From positions 1-64,000 of the forward strand of contig NZ_JACHTD010000004.1 of the NCBI RefSeq assembly GCF_014145665.1: DNA of 64,000 nucleotides, read 5' to 3'. The position numbers and the translations under genes are program-made. Below the pieces are notes generated by a model. That model did no database searches and was not told the DNA's origin. It saw only the letters and a list, made by a program, of their open reading frames with translations. Below, in pieces: positions 42,726 to 50,974 of this stretch. The DNA is from Myroides sp. NP-2. GTDB taxonomy: Bacteria; Bacteroidota; Bacteroidia; Flavobacteriales; Flavobacteriaceae. Numbering within the stretch: position 1 is the stretch's first letter; each line of letters starts with the position of its first letter.

Positions 42726-42840
42726 AATGAAGTAGAGCATATTATGGGAAGAAGGAGAGTTTGCTCATATGTATTTGGAAATCAATAAAATATTTTGTAT
42801 ATTGATTGTTGACAGTTAACAAACCACCGTAAACTAATAC

Positions 42841-42910
42841 GGTTCCGTGGCCGATTGGGAGGCCTGACTACGCAATAGTCAGTAGATTGGTTCGAATCCA
42901 GTCGGAACCT
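42841..42910 (+). tRNA. tRNA-Cys-like gene with anticodon GCA and C33
   Basis: The 70-nt sequence makes a clean cloverleaf: seven-pair acceptor stem (GGTTCCG/CGGAACC), discriminator T as in tRNA-Cys, three-pair D stem with a GGG loop, anticodon stem TGACT/AGTCA, T arm ATTGG-TTCGAAT-CCAGT. The loop is ACGCAAT, so the anticodon is GCA (42872-42874), but position 33 is C instead of the almost universal U; A32 and U38 could also pair and close the loop to five. No standard -7 box is near. It may be a specialised or decaying tRNA. Cys identity rests on GCA plus U73. Confidence 0.7.
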
Positions 42911-42921
42911 CAAAAATAATA

Positions 42922-42944
42922 GTTTACTGCATCGTGCAGTAAAC
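42922..42944 (+). other. Hairpin after the tRNA-Cys-like gene
   Basis: GTTTACTGCA and TGCAGTAAAC form a perfect 10-bp stem with a 3-nt loop 11 nt after the tRNA. There is no T-run, so it is more likely a processing or folding element than a terminator. Confidence 0.45.
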
Positions 42945-42970
42945 CGTAAACCAATATTGGCATAAACAAA

Positions 42971-43004
42971 AAAGCCTTCTAAAATAAATTAGAAGGCTTT
43001 TTTT
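42971..43004. terminator. Bidirectional terminator between tRNA-Cys-like and tRNA-Tyr genes
   Basis: AAAGCCTTCTAA pairs with TTAGAAGGCTTT around 6 nt, with A-run and T-run on each side. It can end both the plus-strand tRNA-like transcript and the minus-strand tRNA-Tyr transcript. Confidence 0.9.
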
Positions 43005-43007
43005 GTG

Positions 43008-43088
43008 TGGGGAGAGCAGGATTCGAACCTGCGAAGGTTTCCCAACGGATTTACAGTCCGTCCTCGTTGGCCGCTTGAGTATCTCCCC
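43008..43088 (-). tRNA. tRNA-Tyr (GUA), copy 3 in transcription order
   Basis: An 81-nt class II tRNA on the minus strand: acceptor GGGGAGA/TCTCCCC, anticodon loop CTGTAAA with GTA, long variable arm and T arm with GGTTCGAATCC. It is nearly identical to the two further copies upstream in the same transcript. Confidence 0.96.
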
Positions 43089-43128
43089 CCATTATATTGT
43101 TAAACTAAAATAGCATATTTGTGTTTGG

Positions 43129-43209
43129 TGGGGAGAGCAGGATTCGAACCTGCGAAGGTTTCCCAACGGATTTACAGTCCGTCCTCGTTGGCCGCTTGAG
43201 TATCTCCCC
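43129..43209 (-). tRNA. tRNA-Tyr (GUA), copy 2
   Basis: Same 81-nt sequence and fold as its neighbours, anticodon GTA. The spacers of 40 and 48 nt on its sides are AT-rich and unlike one another, so duplication covers the tRNA body only. Confidence 0.96.
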
Positions 43210-43257
43210 TTTGTGGTATGTATTTTAATTTAGCAATAATGTATAAGAACTTTGATG

Positions 43258-43338
43258 TGGGGAGAGCAGGATTCGAACCTGCGAAGGTTTCCCAACGGAT
43301 TTACAGTCCGTCCTCGTTGGCCGCTTGAGTATCTCCCC
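43258..43338 (-). tRNA. tRNA-Tyr (GUA), copy 1
   Basis: The first tRNA of the minus-strand array, 81 nt, anticodon GTA, fold as above. Its promoter lies 37 nt upstream. Confidence 0.96.
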
Positions 43339-43374
43339 TTTCAGCGTATGCCTCAGTTCTGTATTAGAACGGTG

Positions 43375-43404
43375 CAAAGATAGCGCTGTTTTGTTAATCT
43401 GCAA
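43375..43404 (-). promoter_or_regulatory. Promoter of the tRNA-Tyr array
   Basis: On the minus strand TTG (43404-43402), 19 nt, TATCTTTG (43382-43375): a full consensus promoter for the three tRNA-Tyr genes. Confidence 0.75.
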
Positions 43405-43763
43405 GAGAATTGTCGCTTTTTTTTGTTTGATGTACCTTCAAAAATCATTAACTCTTTGGTTCTAAAAATCTAAGCCTTTAAAATTTTTTCAATCTATTTT
43501 TTTTAAAAAGGATTAAATACTGTAAAATGAAGGATTAACTGCCTATGTATCGATGATCTTACGTTGCCAAAACCAGGGCGTTGTGTCGGTGTTTATTGGC
43601 TACTAGGGGTATCATAAGGCCAAAAAAAAGCAGTCATATCCATGTTCTTTGCCTACGGTATATCAGATGTCGAAGGTAAGAGATGCACATAGAAATTCGG
43701 CAAAGAAGAGGCCAAAGGCGCTATCTAGTGTCCAGACGCGCATGGCCATTGAACTAGTTCGAT
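43405..43763. other. Gene-free stretch
   Basis: About 360 bp between the tRNA-Tyr promoter and the GNAT gene hold no convincing open frame, repeat or RNA. The right part (about 43540-43760) is richer in GC than the left and could be decayed coding DNA, but I cannot match it to any family. Confidence 0.4.
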
Positions 43764-44324
43764 TTATAGATTAGGGTAATATTCTCTCTTCAACAAGCTG
43801 AAAATTTCACCATCGACAAATTTCTCTTTTTCATAAAAATAATCACGCAACACTCCTTCAGATTTCAATCCTACTTTTTGCAGTAATTTGCGTGAAGCTA
43901 GGTTAGATGGATCGATAAATGCCTCAATGCGGTGTAGATTAAAATGCTCAAATCCAAAGGGAATCAAGGCGTTAATTGCTTCAGTCATCATACCTGTTTG
44001 CCAAAAGTCAGGGTGTAATTCATAACCAATTTCAGCTCTGAAGTTTTCTGTTGAAAAATTGTGAAACCCACAAGTTCCGATTAGGCGTTCTGGGTGTTCG
44101 ATTTGAGTAATGGCCCAGCGGATAGAATCGTTATTTTGGTAGCGCTCTTGCCAAGCCAGCAACAATTCATGTGCTTCATGTACGGATTGAAACGTCGGTA
44201 GGTCGTAGAATTCCGTAACTTCATCTCTAGAAAAGTAATCGAATAAAGCTGGGGCATCCGTAAAGTGAAGGGCTCTCAATAGTAAGCGCTCCGTTTGTAT
44301 TGTAGGAAATTCGTTAAAAAACAT
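43764..44324 (-). CDS. RimJ/RimL-type GNAT acetyltransferase
   Basis: A 186-residue GNAT enzyme of the RimJ-like group. It starts MFFNEFPTIQTERLLLRALHFTDAPALFDYF, the TERLxLR opening typical of these proteins, and continues with WAITQIEHPERLIGTCGFHNF, AEIGYELHPDFWQTGMMTEAINALIPFGFEHFNLHRIEAFIDPSNLASRKLLQKVGLKSEGVLRDYFY. The HPDFWQTGMMTEA stretch is the acetyl-CoA binding loop. The ATG at 44324 is preferred over a TTG three codons earlier. It probably acetylates a protein N-terminus or a small amine; which is unknown. Confidence 0.9.
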   Translation of the reverse strand: MFFNEFPTIQTERLLLRALHFTDAPALFDYFSRDEVTEFYDLPTFQSVHEAHELLLAWQERYQNNDSIRWAITQIEHPERLIGTCGFHNFSTENFRAEIGYELHPDFWQTGMMTEAINALIPFGFEHFNLHRIEAFIDPSNLASRKLLQKVGLKSEGVLRDYFYEKEKFVDGEIFSLLKREYYPNL

Positions 44325-44398
44325 CAAGTTCAAATTTTTATTTAAAAGATAATATGACGATTCAAAGGTGGAGTGACTTCGATTGAACGCACTCCTAG

Positions 44399-45190
44399 TT
44401 ACAGTTGAATGTTGTATTTTTCGTGTTCAGATTGAAAGTCTTTGGTGATTAAGCTCCCAAAATCAGGGTGATTCACCTGGTTTAGATCAATATCGAGTAT
44501 GGTTAAAACTTCTTCCTTGTTTGCTTTAGCTAGGATTTGTCCATCGGGATTGACAATTTGACTCTCTCCTCGGTATGATTCTAGTTCTCCGTCAAAGTAC
44601 TCTTCTCCAATGCGATTGCAGCTAATGTAAAAGCACTGGTTTTCCAATGCGCGAATAGGAATGATAGTCGGTGTAACAGGACCGCCAAAACAAGAGGAGT
44701 GACATATCACATCCACTGCTTGTAATTTGAGTATGGAAGTGTGCTGTGGAAACCAACAATCGAAGCAGATCGTCAGGCCTATTTTTCCTTGATTACTAGG
44801 GTATACAATGGCCGTATCACCCGCCTCAAAGAATCGTTTTTCATAATCGGGTAGGTGAATCTTGCGATAAGAAGCAACCAATCCCTCTGCACCAACGAGA
44901 ATAGACGTATTGTACAAAACACCTTGGTGTAGTTCAGGGATTGTTCCCGATATATAACCATTTCCGGTCTCGGCTAGGAGGGTAGCAAGAAAATCAACGG
45001 TGGTACTTTTGCTTAATTCTTCTGCAAATGGAAGGATTTCTTCTTTGGTGTCCATGGCATAGCCCGTAGTAAAAAATTCAGGTAGTACTAATAAGTCAAA
45101 AGATTTCCCTTTTACTCGGGTTGCAATATAGTCTAGATTCGCTTGTATGTCGCGCCAAATTACAGCATATTGAAAAAAGCCTACTCTCAT
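44399..45190 (-). CDS. Nitrilase-fold amidohydrolase (omega-amidase/YafV-like)
   Basis: A 263-residue carbon-nitrogen hydrolase. The Glu-Lys-Cys triad is visible: LPEFFTTGYAMD (Glu38), SYRKIHLPDYE (Lys) and LTICFDCWFPQH (Cys before the FDxxFP part). FFEAGDT, then IPIRALENQCFYISCNRIG and GESQIVNPDGQILA complete the pattern. The family removes the side-chain amide of alpha-keto acids such as 2-oxoglutaramate, or repairs deaminated glutathione; exact substrate is inferred. ATG 45190 is the start; a GTG lies three codons earlier. It has its own promoter. Confidence 0.9.
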   Translation of the reverse strand: MRVGFFQYAVIWRDIQANLDYIATRVKGKSFDLLVLPEFFTTGYAMDTKEEILPFAEELSKSTTVDFLATLLAETGNGYISGTIPELHQGVLYNTSILVGAEGLVASYRKIHLPDYEKRFFEAGDTAIVYPSNQGKIGLTICFDCWFPQHTSILKLQAVDVICHSSCFGGPVTPTIIPIRALENQCFYISCNRIGEEYFDGELESYRGESQIVNPDGQILAKANKEEVLTILDIDLNQVNHPDFGSLITKDFQSEHEKYNIQL

Positions 45191-45221
45191 AGTATACACG
45201 TTTTTTAAAGGTTATAAGTTA

Positions 45222-45229
45222 CAAAGATA
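45222..45229 (-). promoter_or_regulatory. -7 box of the amidohydrolase gene
   Basis: TATCTTTG on the minus strand, 31 nt before the start codon; no -33 TTG at usual spacing. Confidence 0.55.
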
Positions 45230-45592
45230 AGTAGAGTTTCACATGTTTCACGTATGGAATTGAGCTTTGTCTGAAAGAATGCCTTTCGAGAAGCGAGATT
45301 CAGATCCAAAGGATTAAAAGAATAAAACCAGTTTTATTTTTTCTCTTTTATAGCAAGCCATGAAGTTTTGAGATTCACCTCAGTAACTTTCTGTTTTACC
45401 TAGTAATTTACTGGCTGAAATCCCACCAAAACGATTGATCATGTATTGTGTTTGTCCTCTTGCTTATGGTTTACACTAATTTTAAAAAATAGACGAACAC
45501 CTGTTTTTTAGCCGCCCTCCTTTTAATTAGCAACAGTTGTAATTGTGTAGTAAACATTCTACAGGCTAGCTGTTTAACTGTCTGGTCTCGCT
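45230..45592. other. Gene-free stretch
   Basis: About 360 bp without a convincing open frame. I see no repeat, tRNA or strong terminator in it, only AT-rich spacer. Confidence 0.4.
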
Positions 45593-46054
45593 TTACTGAG
45601 TTGCAATATAAATGGCTACTTCCGCTTGTGTTGGATGTTGAGAGGAAGGACTGTAAACTTCAAAATCAGATGTATAGCTTCGATTGAGGTTGGGGGAATT
45701 CCAAATATCGATCCATTCGTTAAATACAATATTATCCACTAAATTACCACGTACAATACGTTGAATATACGATCCTTCAGCAATACTATGTGTCACCATC
45801 CCTTCAGGTACATCGTCCAATGAACTAACCTGACAACCGATAATAGCGGTATAGGGCGTAGTATGATCACGCTCATAGTGGGTGTAGATTACATAGATAG
45901 TGTCAGTACATGCATTCGGAATTTTATGTTGGAGCTGTTGGCTGTGAAAGGTCGCCCACAATTGCGGAATATCTATGGCAGATTGTCCTTCTTGATTGGT
46001 TGTTCGTACTGCAATTCCAATAATAGGAATCGCTGCTAGTTGTTTTATTTCCAT
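45593..46054 (-). CDS. GyrI-like small-molecule-binding protein
   Basis: A 153-residue stand-alone effector-binding domain of the SOUL/GyrI-like fold. It starts MEIKQLAAIPIIGIAVRTTNQEG, then a helical part with IPQLWATFHSQQL, YVIYTHYERDHTTPYTAIIGCQV, PEGMVTHSIAEGSYIQRIVRGN, and IVFNEWIDIWNSPNLNRSYTSDFEVYSP with an aromatic end, which is the order of AraC effector-binding domains that lack the DNA-binding half. Such proteins may bind drugs or hydrophobic molecules or act as hydrolases. The ligand is unknown. ATG 46054 is chosen because the -7 box lies just upstream. Confidence 0.85.
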   Translation of the reverse strand: MEIKQLAAIPIIGIAVRTTNQEGQSAIDIPQLWATFHSQQLQHKIPNACTDTIYVIYTHYERDHTTPYTAIIGCQVSSLDDVPEGMVTHSIAEGSYIQRIVRGNLVDNIVFNEWIDIWNSPNLNRSYTSDFEVYSPSSQHPTQAEVAIYIATQ

Positions 46055-46075
46055 GCTAAAAATATAAATGTGTTG

Positions 46076-46083
46076 CAAAGATA
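46076..46083 (-). promoter_or_regulatory. -7 box of the GyrI-like gene
   Basis: TATCTTTG on the minus strand, 21 nt before ATG 46054. Confidence 0.55.
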
Positions 46084-46316
46084 AAAGGAGTATATGACAG
46101 CCTTATGTCAATAGGAGGAATACAACTGTAAAAACGTTCAAAAGAGCAGGTGGTAGCCTTAAAGAATAGTCATGACAAAATAAAAACTAATCATTTACTA
46201 ATTTTGAAGTTATGTTTTTTATATAAAATACAGAAAAAATCTTTTTTATTATTTATATTGTAAGGAAGACCTATTTGTTTGAGGAACTAGAGTAGTGCGC
46301 TCTAGAAAAAAAAGAG

Positions 46317-46324
46317 TAAATTTG
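46317..46324 (+). promoter_or_regulatory. -7 box of response regulator A
   Basis: TAAATTTG, 34 nt before ATG 46359. No -33 TTG is seen at the normal spacing. Confidence 0.5.
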
Positions 46325-46358
46325 GTAAAAATAAAAGTACGTCTAATCATAGCTTATT

Positions 46359-47015
46359 ATGAATCTATATAACCCCGTATTTCTAGTGATAGATGATCAC
46401 CCGATGATTTTGACTAGTTATATTCGCCTATTGCGTGAAAATTTTTTAGAAAGTACTTTTTATGCTAGTGAAACGATTCCAAAAGCGATTGAGTATCTCG
46501 ATGACTTACCTAGTATTGATGTATTAATCATAGATTATAATTTGTCGAAGAACTTTGATGTTCAACTGCGTATTTCCGATGGACAAAAATTGGCGCTATA
46601 CGCAAAGGAAAAGTTTCCAAAAGCAAAAATTATCATGATAACAGGGCATGAAGAGGCCTTGTTAATCTATAGTATTCACAAAAAACTACGCCCAGATGCT
46701 TTACTGATGAAAGCCGATGTGACGGATGAGTTGTTGATTGAGACGATTCGTCAATGCATGATTGGGCAAGTATTTTACAGTATTGGAGTCAAAAATGTAC
46801 TCAGTTTGTTGGCTAAGCGCCAATTGATGCAGCAAGAACAATACATAGAAATCCTGATGTTGCTAGACAAAGGATACAAGGTTCAAGAAATCTGTGAAAT
46901 TGTCTTTAAGAGTCAAAGCACCGTCCAACGCATGCTCACTACCCTAAAAAAAGAGTTTGATGTAAACGACTTATCTGAGCTTTTAAAGCAAGTAAAACTC
47001 CAAGGATTCATTTAA
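46359..47015 (+). CDS. Response regulator A (receiver plus helix-turn-helix)
   Basis: A 218-residue regulator. The receiver domain has the acidic pair (VIDDHPM, Asp12-Asp13), the phospho-acceptor Asp59 in VLIIDYNLS, Thr in MITGHEE and Lys in LLMKADV. After Asp59 it has a longer, polar loop (KNFDVQLRISDG) than usual. The output domain is a NarL-like helix-turn-helix, but divergent: LLDKGYKVQEICEIVFKSQSTVQRMLTTLKKEF. It is a paralogue of the protein at 49823 and both end in GFI. The TPR kinase at 47274 on the other strand is the likely partner. Targets are unknown. Confidence 0.88.
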   Translation: MNLYNPVFLVIDDHPMILTSYIRLLRENFLESTFYASETIPKAIEYLDDLPSIDVLIIDYNLSKNFDVQLRISDGQKLALYAKEKFPKAKIIMITGHEEALLIYSIHKKLRPDALLMKADVTDELLIETIRQCMIGQVFYSIGVKNVLSLLAKRQLMQQEQYIEILMLLDKGYKVQEICEIVFKSQSTVQRMLTTLKKEFDVNDLSELLKQVKLQGFI

Positions 47016-47273
47016 TTTTAAGAAATAAGGATTGATTCAGTTGAAAAATGAATGTTCAACTTTCATTTTTGTTAAAAGAAAGGGGGCAGGCTTTGAAAAA
47101 TAAGGGCTTATGCCTACTTTAGCGCTTGATATTATCATACCAATATATTTGTGGTTTATGTGTTTGTACCATTGTTTTGCTGAATAGCATAAGATGTAAT
47201 TCGCAAATAGGTAAAAATAAATATCTATTGATTAATTTAGGTAAATAGGGATTGGTTGTGGGGACACCTATCC

Positions 47274-49268
47274 CTATTTTGCTTTTGCAATGGTAACTTC
47301 CAATACCGTCCCTTTATTCGCACTTGAATGAATAGTTAGTACGCCATTAATTTGATTCACGCGAAATTGAATGTTTTTTAAACCAATGCCTTTTTTGCTT
47401 TCACTGACTTTAAATCCTATGCCATTGTCTTGAATTTTGATGTGATAGCTGGACATGGATTCTACAATGGAGATAATCGAGCGAGTGGCTTGGGCGTGTT
47501 TAATGATGTTTTGTATGGATTCTTGAACAATGCGATAGATATTCATTTTGGTTTTGTAATCAAAATTATTCCAGTCAAAATTACGAGCGATTAACAGGGT
47601 AAAGGACTGTGCAGTTGTTGTGTTTTTTTCTATTAAATTTTCTAGAATAGGAGTGAAGTTACCCATGGCAAGTGATTGATCTTGCAGGTTGTGGGAGATG
47701 CGTCTGATTTGTTGCTGTGCACCTTCAATTTCTGAGGCAATGAGTTGACGATTTTGCGGGGTACATTCGTTAGAAAGCATCAATCGGATGTTGAACAGTG
47801 TATTAATGATTCCGTCGTGTAATTCAGTACTGATACGCGTTCGCTCATCCAAAAGGGTAGTTTTGGCAATTTCTTCTTGTTGTAAGATCAGTTTGTAAAT
47901 TAATTCGCGATCTTGTTGTTGCTGTTGTTCAAACAACAAACGTCTTTGAATCATTTTTTGTTTAAATAGAATGTAGATTAGAATGGACAACAACACTGCT
48001 AATAGAGAGAGAATGCTGAAGAGGGTTATGCGTTGAGATAAGAGTTCATTTCTCGCTTCTAATTGAGCAGTTTCGTATTCTATGCGGGCAAATTTTGTTC
48101 GATTTTCAATTTGTAACTTTTTCAGGCTATCGTTAATCTCATAGTAGCGCTGGGTGTATTCTTTGGCATTTTGCTGATCGTATAAGCTCAAATAGCGCAG
48201 ATTGGTCAAAGCTGTATTGCGCGCTTTCACTTTTTCCGACGTTTTGAATCCTTTTTTCCAGTATTCAACCGCTTTCAAGGTATCTTTCTTGGCGAGATAA
48301 AGCTCGCCAAAACGACTGTAACTCGAAATGAGTCCTTGGGGCGTTTGTAAGCTTGTGCGCATGCGATAGGCGTCTTTTACTAGTTGCTCCGCTTCCGTAA
48401 GTCTGTCTGTCTTGATGTAAGTCAGGGCCAAGTTGTTGTATAACATCGCGTGCAACAGACTGTTTTGTAGGTCTTGTGTCAGTAGATTTAATCCATTCAA
48501 TAACGCCTGTTCTGCCTCGGTGTAATTTTTAAGCCCGTTGTACAAATAGCCTATATTGTTGTAGATCGTAATCCTTTGAATCGTCACATTTTGTTTTGAA
48601 TCATAATTGTTTAAAAGATCGAGCGCTTTTTTGTAGTATAAAACGGCCTCTTCACTTTGTGAGTTTTGGTCTAGAATACTGGCAATTGTAACATATGCTT
48701 CAAGTAGTAATTTAGTATCCTTGTAGGGTGCGATCTTTTGTATGGAAGCAAAAGCTTCTACCTCCGCTTGGTTAAATAAGCCTTCTTCAAATAAGATGAT
48801 TGCCATGCTTTTTTGCATGATACCTACATGTAAGGTGTCTTGTTTTGCTTGGTAGAATTTTGCAGCATAAGAATAGGATACATAGGCACTATCCAATTTC
48901 ACTATATCCTCATAATAGTCGCCTAAATAAAAATAGGCCTTGGCTATATCATGCGTGTCTTTGGCTTTTTGTGCAAGGGATAGTAAGTTTTGACTGGTTT
49001 TAAAGTACAATTCGTTTGCCTTTATGTTATAGGCAACACCAGCAAAGTGAAACAAGAGTTCTCGATGCGCTTTGGAGTTAAAATCATCCTCCAAGGTGAG
49101 TAGGATGGAATCCAGTTGTATTATTTTATCCCGCTGATTGCGATCAGACTCCTCAATGTGATTGAGGTAATTTGATAAATCATTGTGTTTTTGTTTGTTG
49201 GCTTCTTTGGAGCAAGAGGCAAAACAGAAAACAATGAGTAGTAGCGGTAGTAAATAATTTACTTTCAT
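47274..49268 (-). CDS. TPR-type sensor histidine kinase with lipobox
   Basis: A 664-residue kinase. N-terminus MKVNYLLPLLLIVFCFASCS has a lipobox-like FASC (Cys19). Residues about 30-400 form TPR repeats, for example AKAYFYLGDYYEDIVKLDSAYVSYSYAAKFY and TIYNNIGYLYNGLKNYTEAEQALLNGLNLL, which would face the periplasm. A membrane helix follows (FSILSLLAVLLSILIYILF), then a coiled coil, the HisKA_3 box ERTRISTELHDGIINTLFNIRL with the phospho-His, and the ATPase with DNGIGFKVSESKKGIGLKNIQFRV. Partners are very likely the two paralogous regulators on either side. A lipid anchor plus a membrane helix is unusual. Confidence 0.9.
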   Translation of the reverse strand: MKVNYLLPLLLIVFCFASCSKEANKQKHNDLSNYLNHIEESDRNQRDKIIQLDSILLTLEDDFNSKAHRELLFHFAGVAYNIKANELYFKTSQNLLSLAQKAKDTHDIAKAYFYLGDYYEDIVKLDSAYVSYSYAAKFYQAKQDTLHVGIMQKSMAIILFEEGLFNQAEVEAFASIQKIAPYKDTKLLLEAYVTIASILDQNSQSEEAVLYYKKALDLLNNYDSKQNVTIQRITIYNNIGYLYNGLKNYTEAEQALLNGLNLLTQDLQNSLLHAMLYNNLALTYIKTDRLTEAEQLVKDAYRMRTSLQTPQGLISSYSRFGELYLAKKDTLKAVEYWKKGFKTSEKVKARNTALTNLRYLSLYDQQNAKEYTQRYYEINDSLKKLQIENRTKFARIEYETAQLEARNELLSQRITLFSILSLLAVLLSILIYILFKQKMIQRRLLFEQQQQQDRELIYKLILQQEEIAKTTLLDERTRISTELHDGIINTLFNIRLMLSNECTPQNRQLIASEIEGAQQQIRRISHNLQDQSLAMGNFTPILENLIEKNTTTAQSFTLLIARNFDWNNFDYKTKMNIYRIVQESIQNIIKHAQATRSIISIVESMSSYHIKIQDNGIGFKVSESKKGIGLKNIQFRVNQINGVLTIHSSANKGTVLEVTIAKAK

Positions 49269-49358
49269 ACGAGTTTCTTAAGAGAAACAAAGGAAGTTAA
49301 AAAAGAATTAATCCCCAATTTTATCGGTGAAAATTGAGGATTAAACTGTTTATCTGAT

Positions 49359-49622
49359 TTATTTTTTCTTGTCTTTTATTTGACCTACATCTCCGTTTTC
49401 TAACGTTTTTGAGGCACTGTTTATTACTTTAATATCTGTTTTAACTGTGTCTACTGCTACTTCAATTGAAGCGTTTTCACTGTTGGAGTTTGTCTTGTTT
49501 ATTGTTACATTAAGGCTTTCTTTGCCACTTCCATTTCCTTCAGATGGCATGTTGTCTGTAGAACATGAAGCTAACAAAAGCAAAGCAAATGCTGAAATCG
49601 AGGTAAGGATAATTTTTCTCAT
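49359..49622 (-). CDS. Small lipoprotein of unknown function
   Basis: An 87-residue lipoprotein: MRKIILTSISAFALLLLASC with Cys20 as the lipid site, then a low-complexity, Asn/Ser/Glu-rich tail (STDNMPSEGNGSG, NKTNSNSENASIE, SKTLENGD) ending in KDKKK. No domain is recognised. It lies 90 nt upstream of the TPR kinase on the same strand and could be co-transcribed, perhaps as a sensing accessory; that is a guess. Confidence 0.7.
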   Translation of the reverse strand: MRKIILTSISAFALLLLASCSTDNMPSEGNGSGKESLNVTINKTNSNSENASIEVAVDTVKTDIKVINSASKTLENGDVGQIKDKKK

Positions 49623-49822
49623 ATGGATTCTGTTTTTAAAAAAATAGTAATTTATCGTTATTTTTAATAAAATGAAATATTTTAAACTTATATTTAAGGT
49701 TTGTAAAAGATAAAAAAATGTTTTTTATACTAAAATAGTTCGATTGCTTAACAAACATATTTATATTTTTATTTGTACTTGTACAGAAAAACTGTATACT
49801 ATGTTAAAAAAAACAAACAATT

Positions 49823-50467
49823 TTGAGTTTTACTGTCTTAGTTATCGATGATCACCAAATGATTGTAGACTGGTATCTTCAAATTTTACAGCAACAATTT
49901 GCTGAGGCTACGCTATTGAGTGCTACTTCTGTCCAAGAGGGTGTGGCACAAATTGACCATTGTGTACAATTAGATTTAATTATTGTGGACTATAACTTGG
50001 GAAAAGGTGAAGAGGTAGAAGAAATTAAAGATGGTGTCGATTTTGTTGCTCTAGCAAAAAAACGATTTCCCCAAGTGAGTGTGGTTTTCATTACCGGGCA
50101 TGAAGGGGTTTTGGTACTCTATGACATACACAAAAAGATTGTACCACAAGCGCTGTTGCTCAAAATAGATGTAAACGAGGAAATCTTGAGAAGCGCAATT
50201 AAAAAAGTTTTAGAAGGAGAGCGTTTTTACAGCGTTCACGCCACTGAAGCACTGAGAGAAATCTACAAGAGAGAGGCGTTGTTGCAGGAGCAAAATATTC
50301 AAATCTTGCTATTGCTCGACAAGGGGTTTCGCATTAAAGAAATTAGCGAAACGCTGTGTTTAAGTGATAGTGCCGTCAACAAGCGAATTGCGGGTCTGAA
50401 ACAAACTTTTGACGTCTTGGATAACGGAGGATTAATCCGAAAAGTTAAAGAAGAAGGTTTTATCTAA
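49823..50467 (+). CDS. Response regulator B (paralogue of A; TTG start)
   Basis: A 214-residue receiver plus helix-turn-helix protein closely similar in layout to regulator A: VLVIDDHQMIVDWYLQILQQ, phospho-acceptor Asp56 in LIIVDYNLG, the lengthened loop KGEEVEEIKDG, FITGHEGVLVLYDIHKKIVPQALLLKIDV, and the output LLLDKGFRIKEISETLCLSDSAVNKRIAGLKQTFDV. The only in-frame start near the family's N-terminus is TTG 49823; a stop lies five codons further up. It stands on the other side of the kinase from regulator A, so one kinase may serve two outputs. Confidence 0.88.
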   Translation: MSFTVLVIDDHQMIVDWYLQILQQQFAEATLLSATSVQEGVAQIDHCVQLDLIIVDYNLGKGEEVEEIKDGVDFVALAKKRFPQVSVVFITGHEGVLVLYDIHKKIVPQALLLKIDVNEEILRSAIKKVLEGERFYSVHATEALREIYKREALLQEQNIQILLLLDKGFRIKEISETLCLSDSAVNKRIAGLKQTFDVLDNGGLIRKVKEEGFI

Positions 50468-50546
50468 TAGCAATCTTTTGCGATAAATATTTATCATAGG
50501 ATAAAAAAAATAGATTTTATAATTATACTTTCGCAAAAAAAATAAA

Positions 50547-50876
50547 ATGAACTGGATTGTATTAATTATCGGAGGTTTTTTTGAAGTTGGTTTTACGTAT
50601 TGCTTGGGAAAAGCCAATGAAACAAAAGGAACGGAGTCAATTTGGTGGTATGCAGGTTTTCTCTTTGCCCTATGTATGAGTATGGCTTTGTTAATCAAGG
50701 CTACACAAACGTTACCTTTGGGAACTGCCTATGCGGTATGGACCGGAATTGGCGCAGTGGGAACTGTGCTTGTTGGAATTTTTGTATTTAAAGATCCCTC
50801 TACCTTTTGGCGCTTGTTTTTTATTGCTACTCTGATTGGTTCAATTATCGGTTTGAAAGTGGTCTCTGCTACTTAG
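50547..50876 (+). CDS. Small multidrug resistance (SMR) family transporter, SugE/Gdx-like
   Basis: A 109-residue inner-membrane protein with four helices: WIVLIIGGFFEVGFTYCL (with the essential Glu of helix 1), WWYAGFLFALCMSMALLIKA, LPLGTAYAVWTGIGAVGTVLVGIFVF and FFIATLIGSIIGLKV. The family exports small cations with protons. The GTAYAVWTGIGAVG stretch is shared by SugE (guanidinium exporters) and EmrE-like proteins; the helix 1 order favours the SugE/Gdx side. No guanidine riboswitch is visible in the 79 nt upstream. It stands alone on the plus strand. Confidence 0.9.
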   Translation: MNWIVLIIGGFFEVGFTYCLGKANETKGTESIWWYAGFLFALCMSMALLIKATQTLPLGTAYAVWTGIGAVGTVLVGIFVFKDPSTFWRLFFIATLIGSIIGLKVVSAT

Positions 50877-50901
50877 TAAAAAGCTAGTTTTTAAGTCACT
50901 T

Positions 50902-50934
50902 TTGCAATTTATTCCAAATAACTCTTTATATTTG
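50902..50934 (+). promoter_or_regulatory. Promoter of the META-domain lipoprotein
   Basis: TTG (50902-50904), 22 nt, TATATTTG (50927-50934), 40 nt before ATG 50975. Confidence 0.55.
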
Positions 50935-50974
50935 GATTAGAATAAAATGGTATATCATTAAAAATTGTGAAAAA

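Noticed and set aside
42827..42960. Attachment-site-like repeats CCGTAAACYAATAYKGG on both sides of the tRNA-Cys-like gene
   Set aside because: The match is short and imperfect, lies within 130 bp, and no integrase gene is nearby; chance or local duplication is enough.
50467..50546. Guanidine riboswitch upstream of the SMR transporter
   Set aside because: The 79-nt gap is AT-rich and shows none of the conserved ACGR-type loops of the known guanidine riboswitches.
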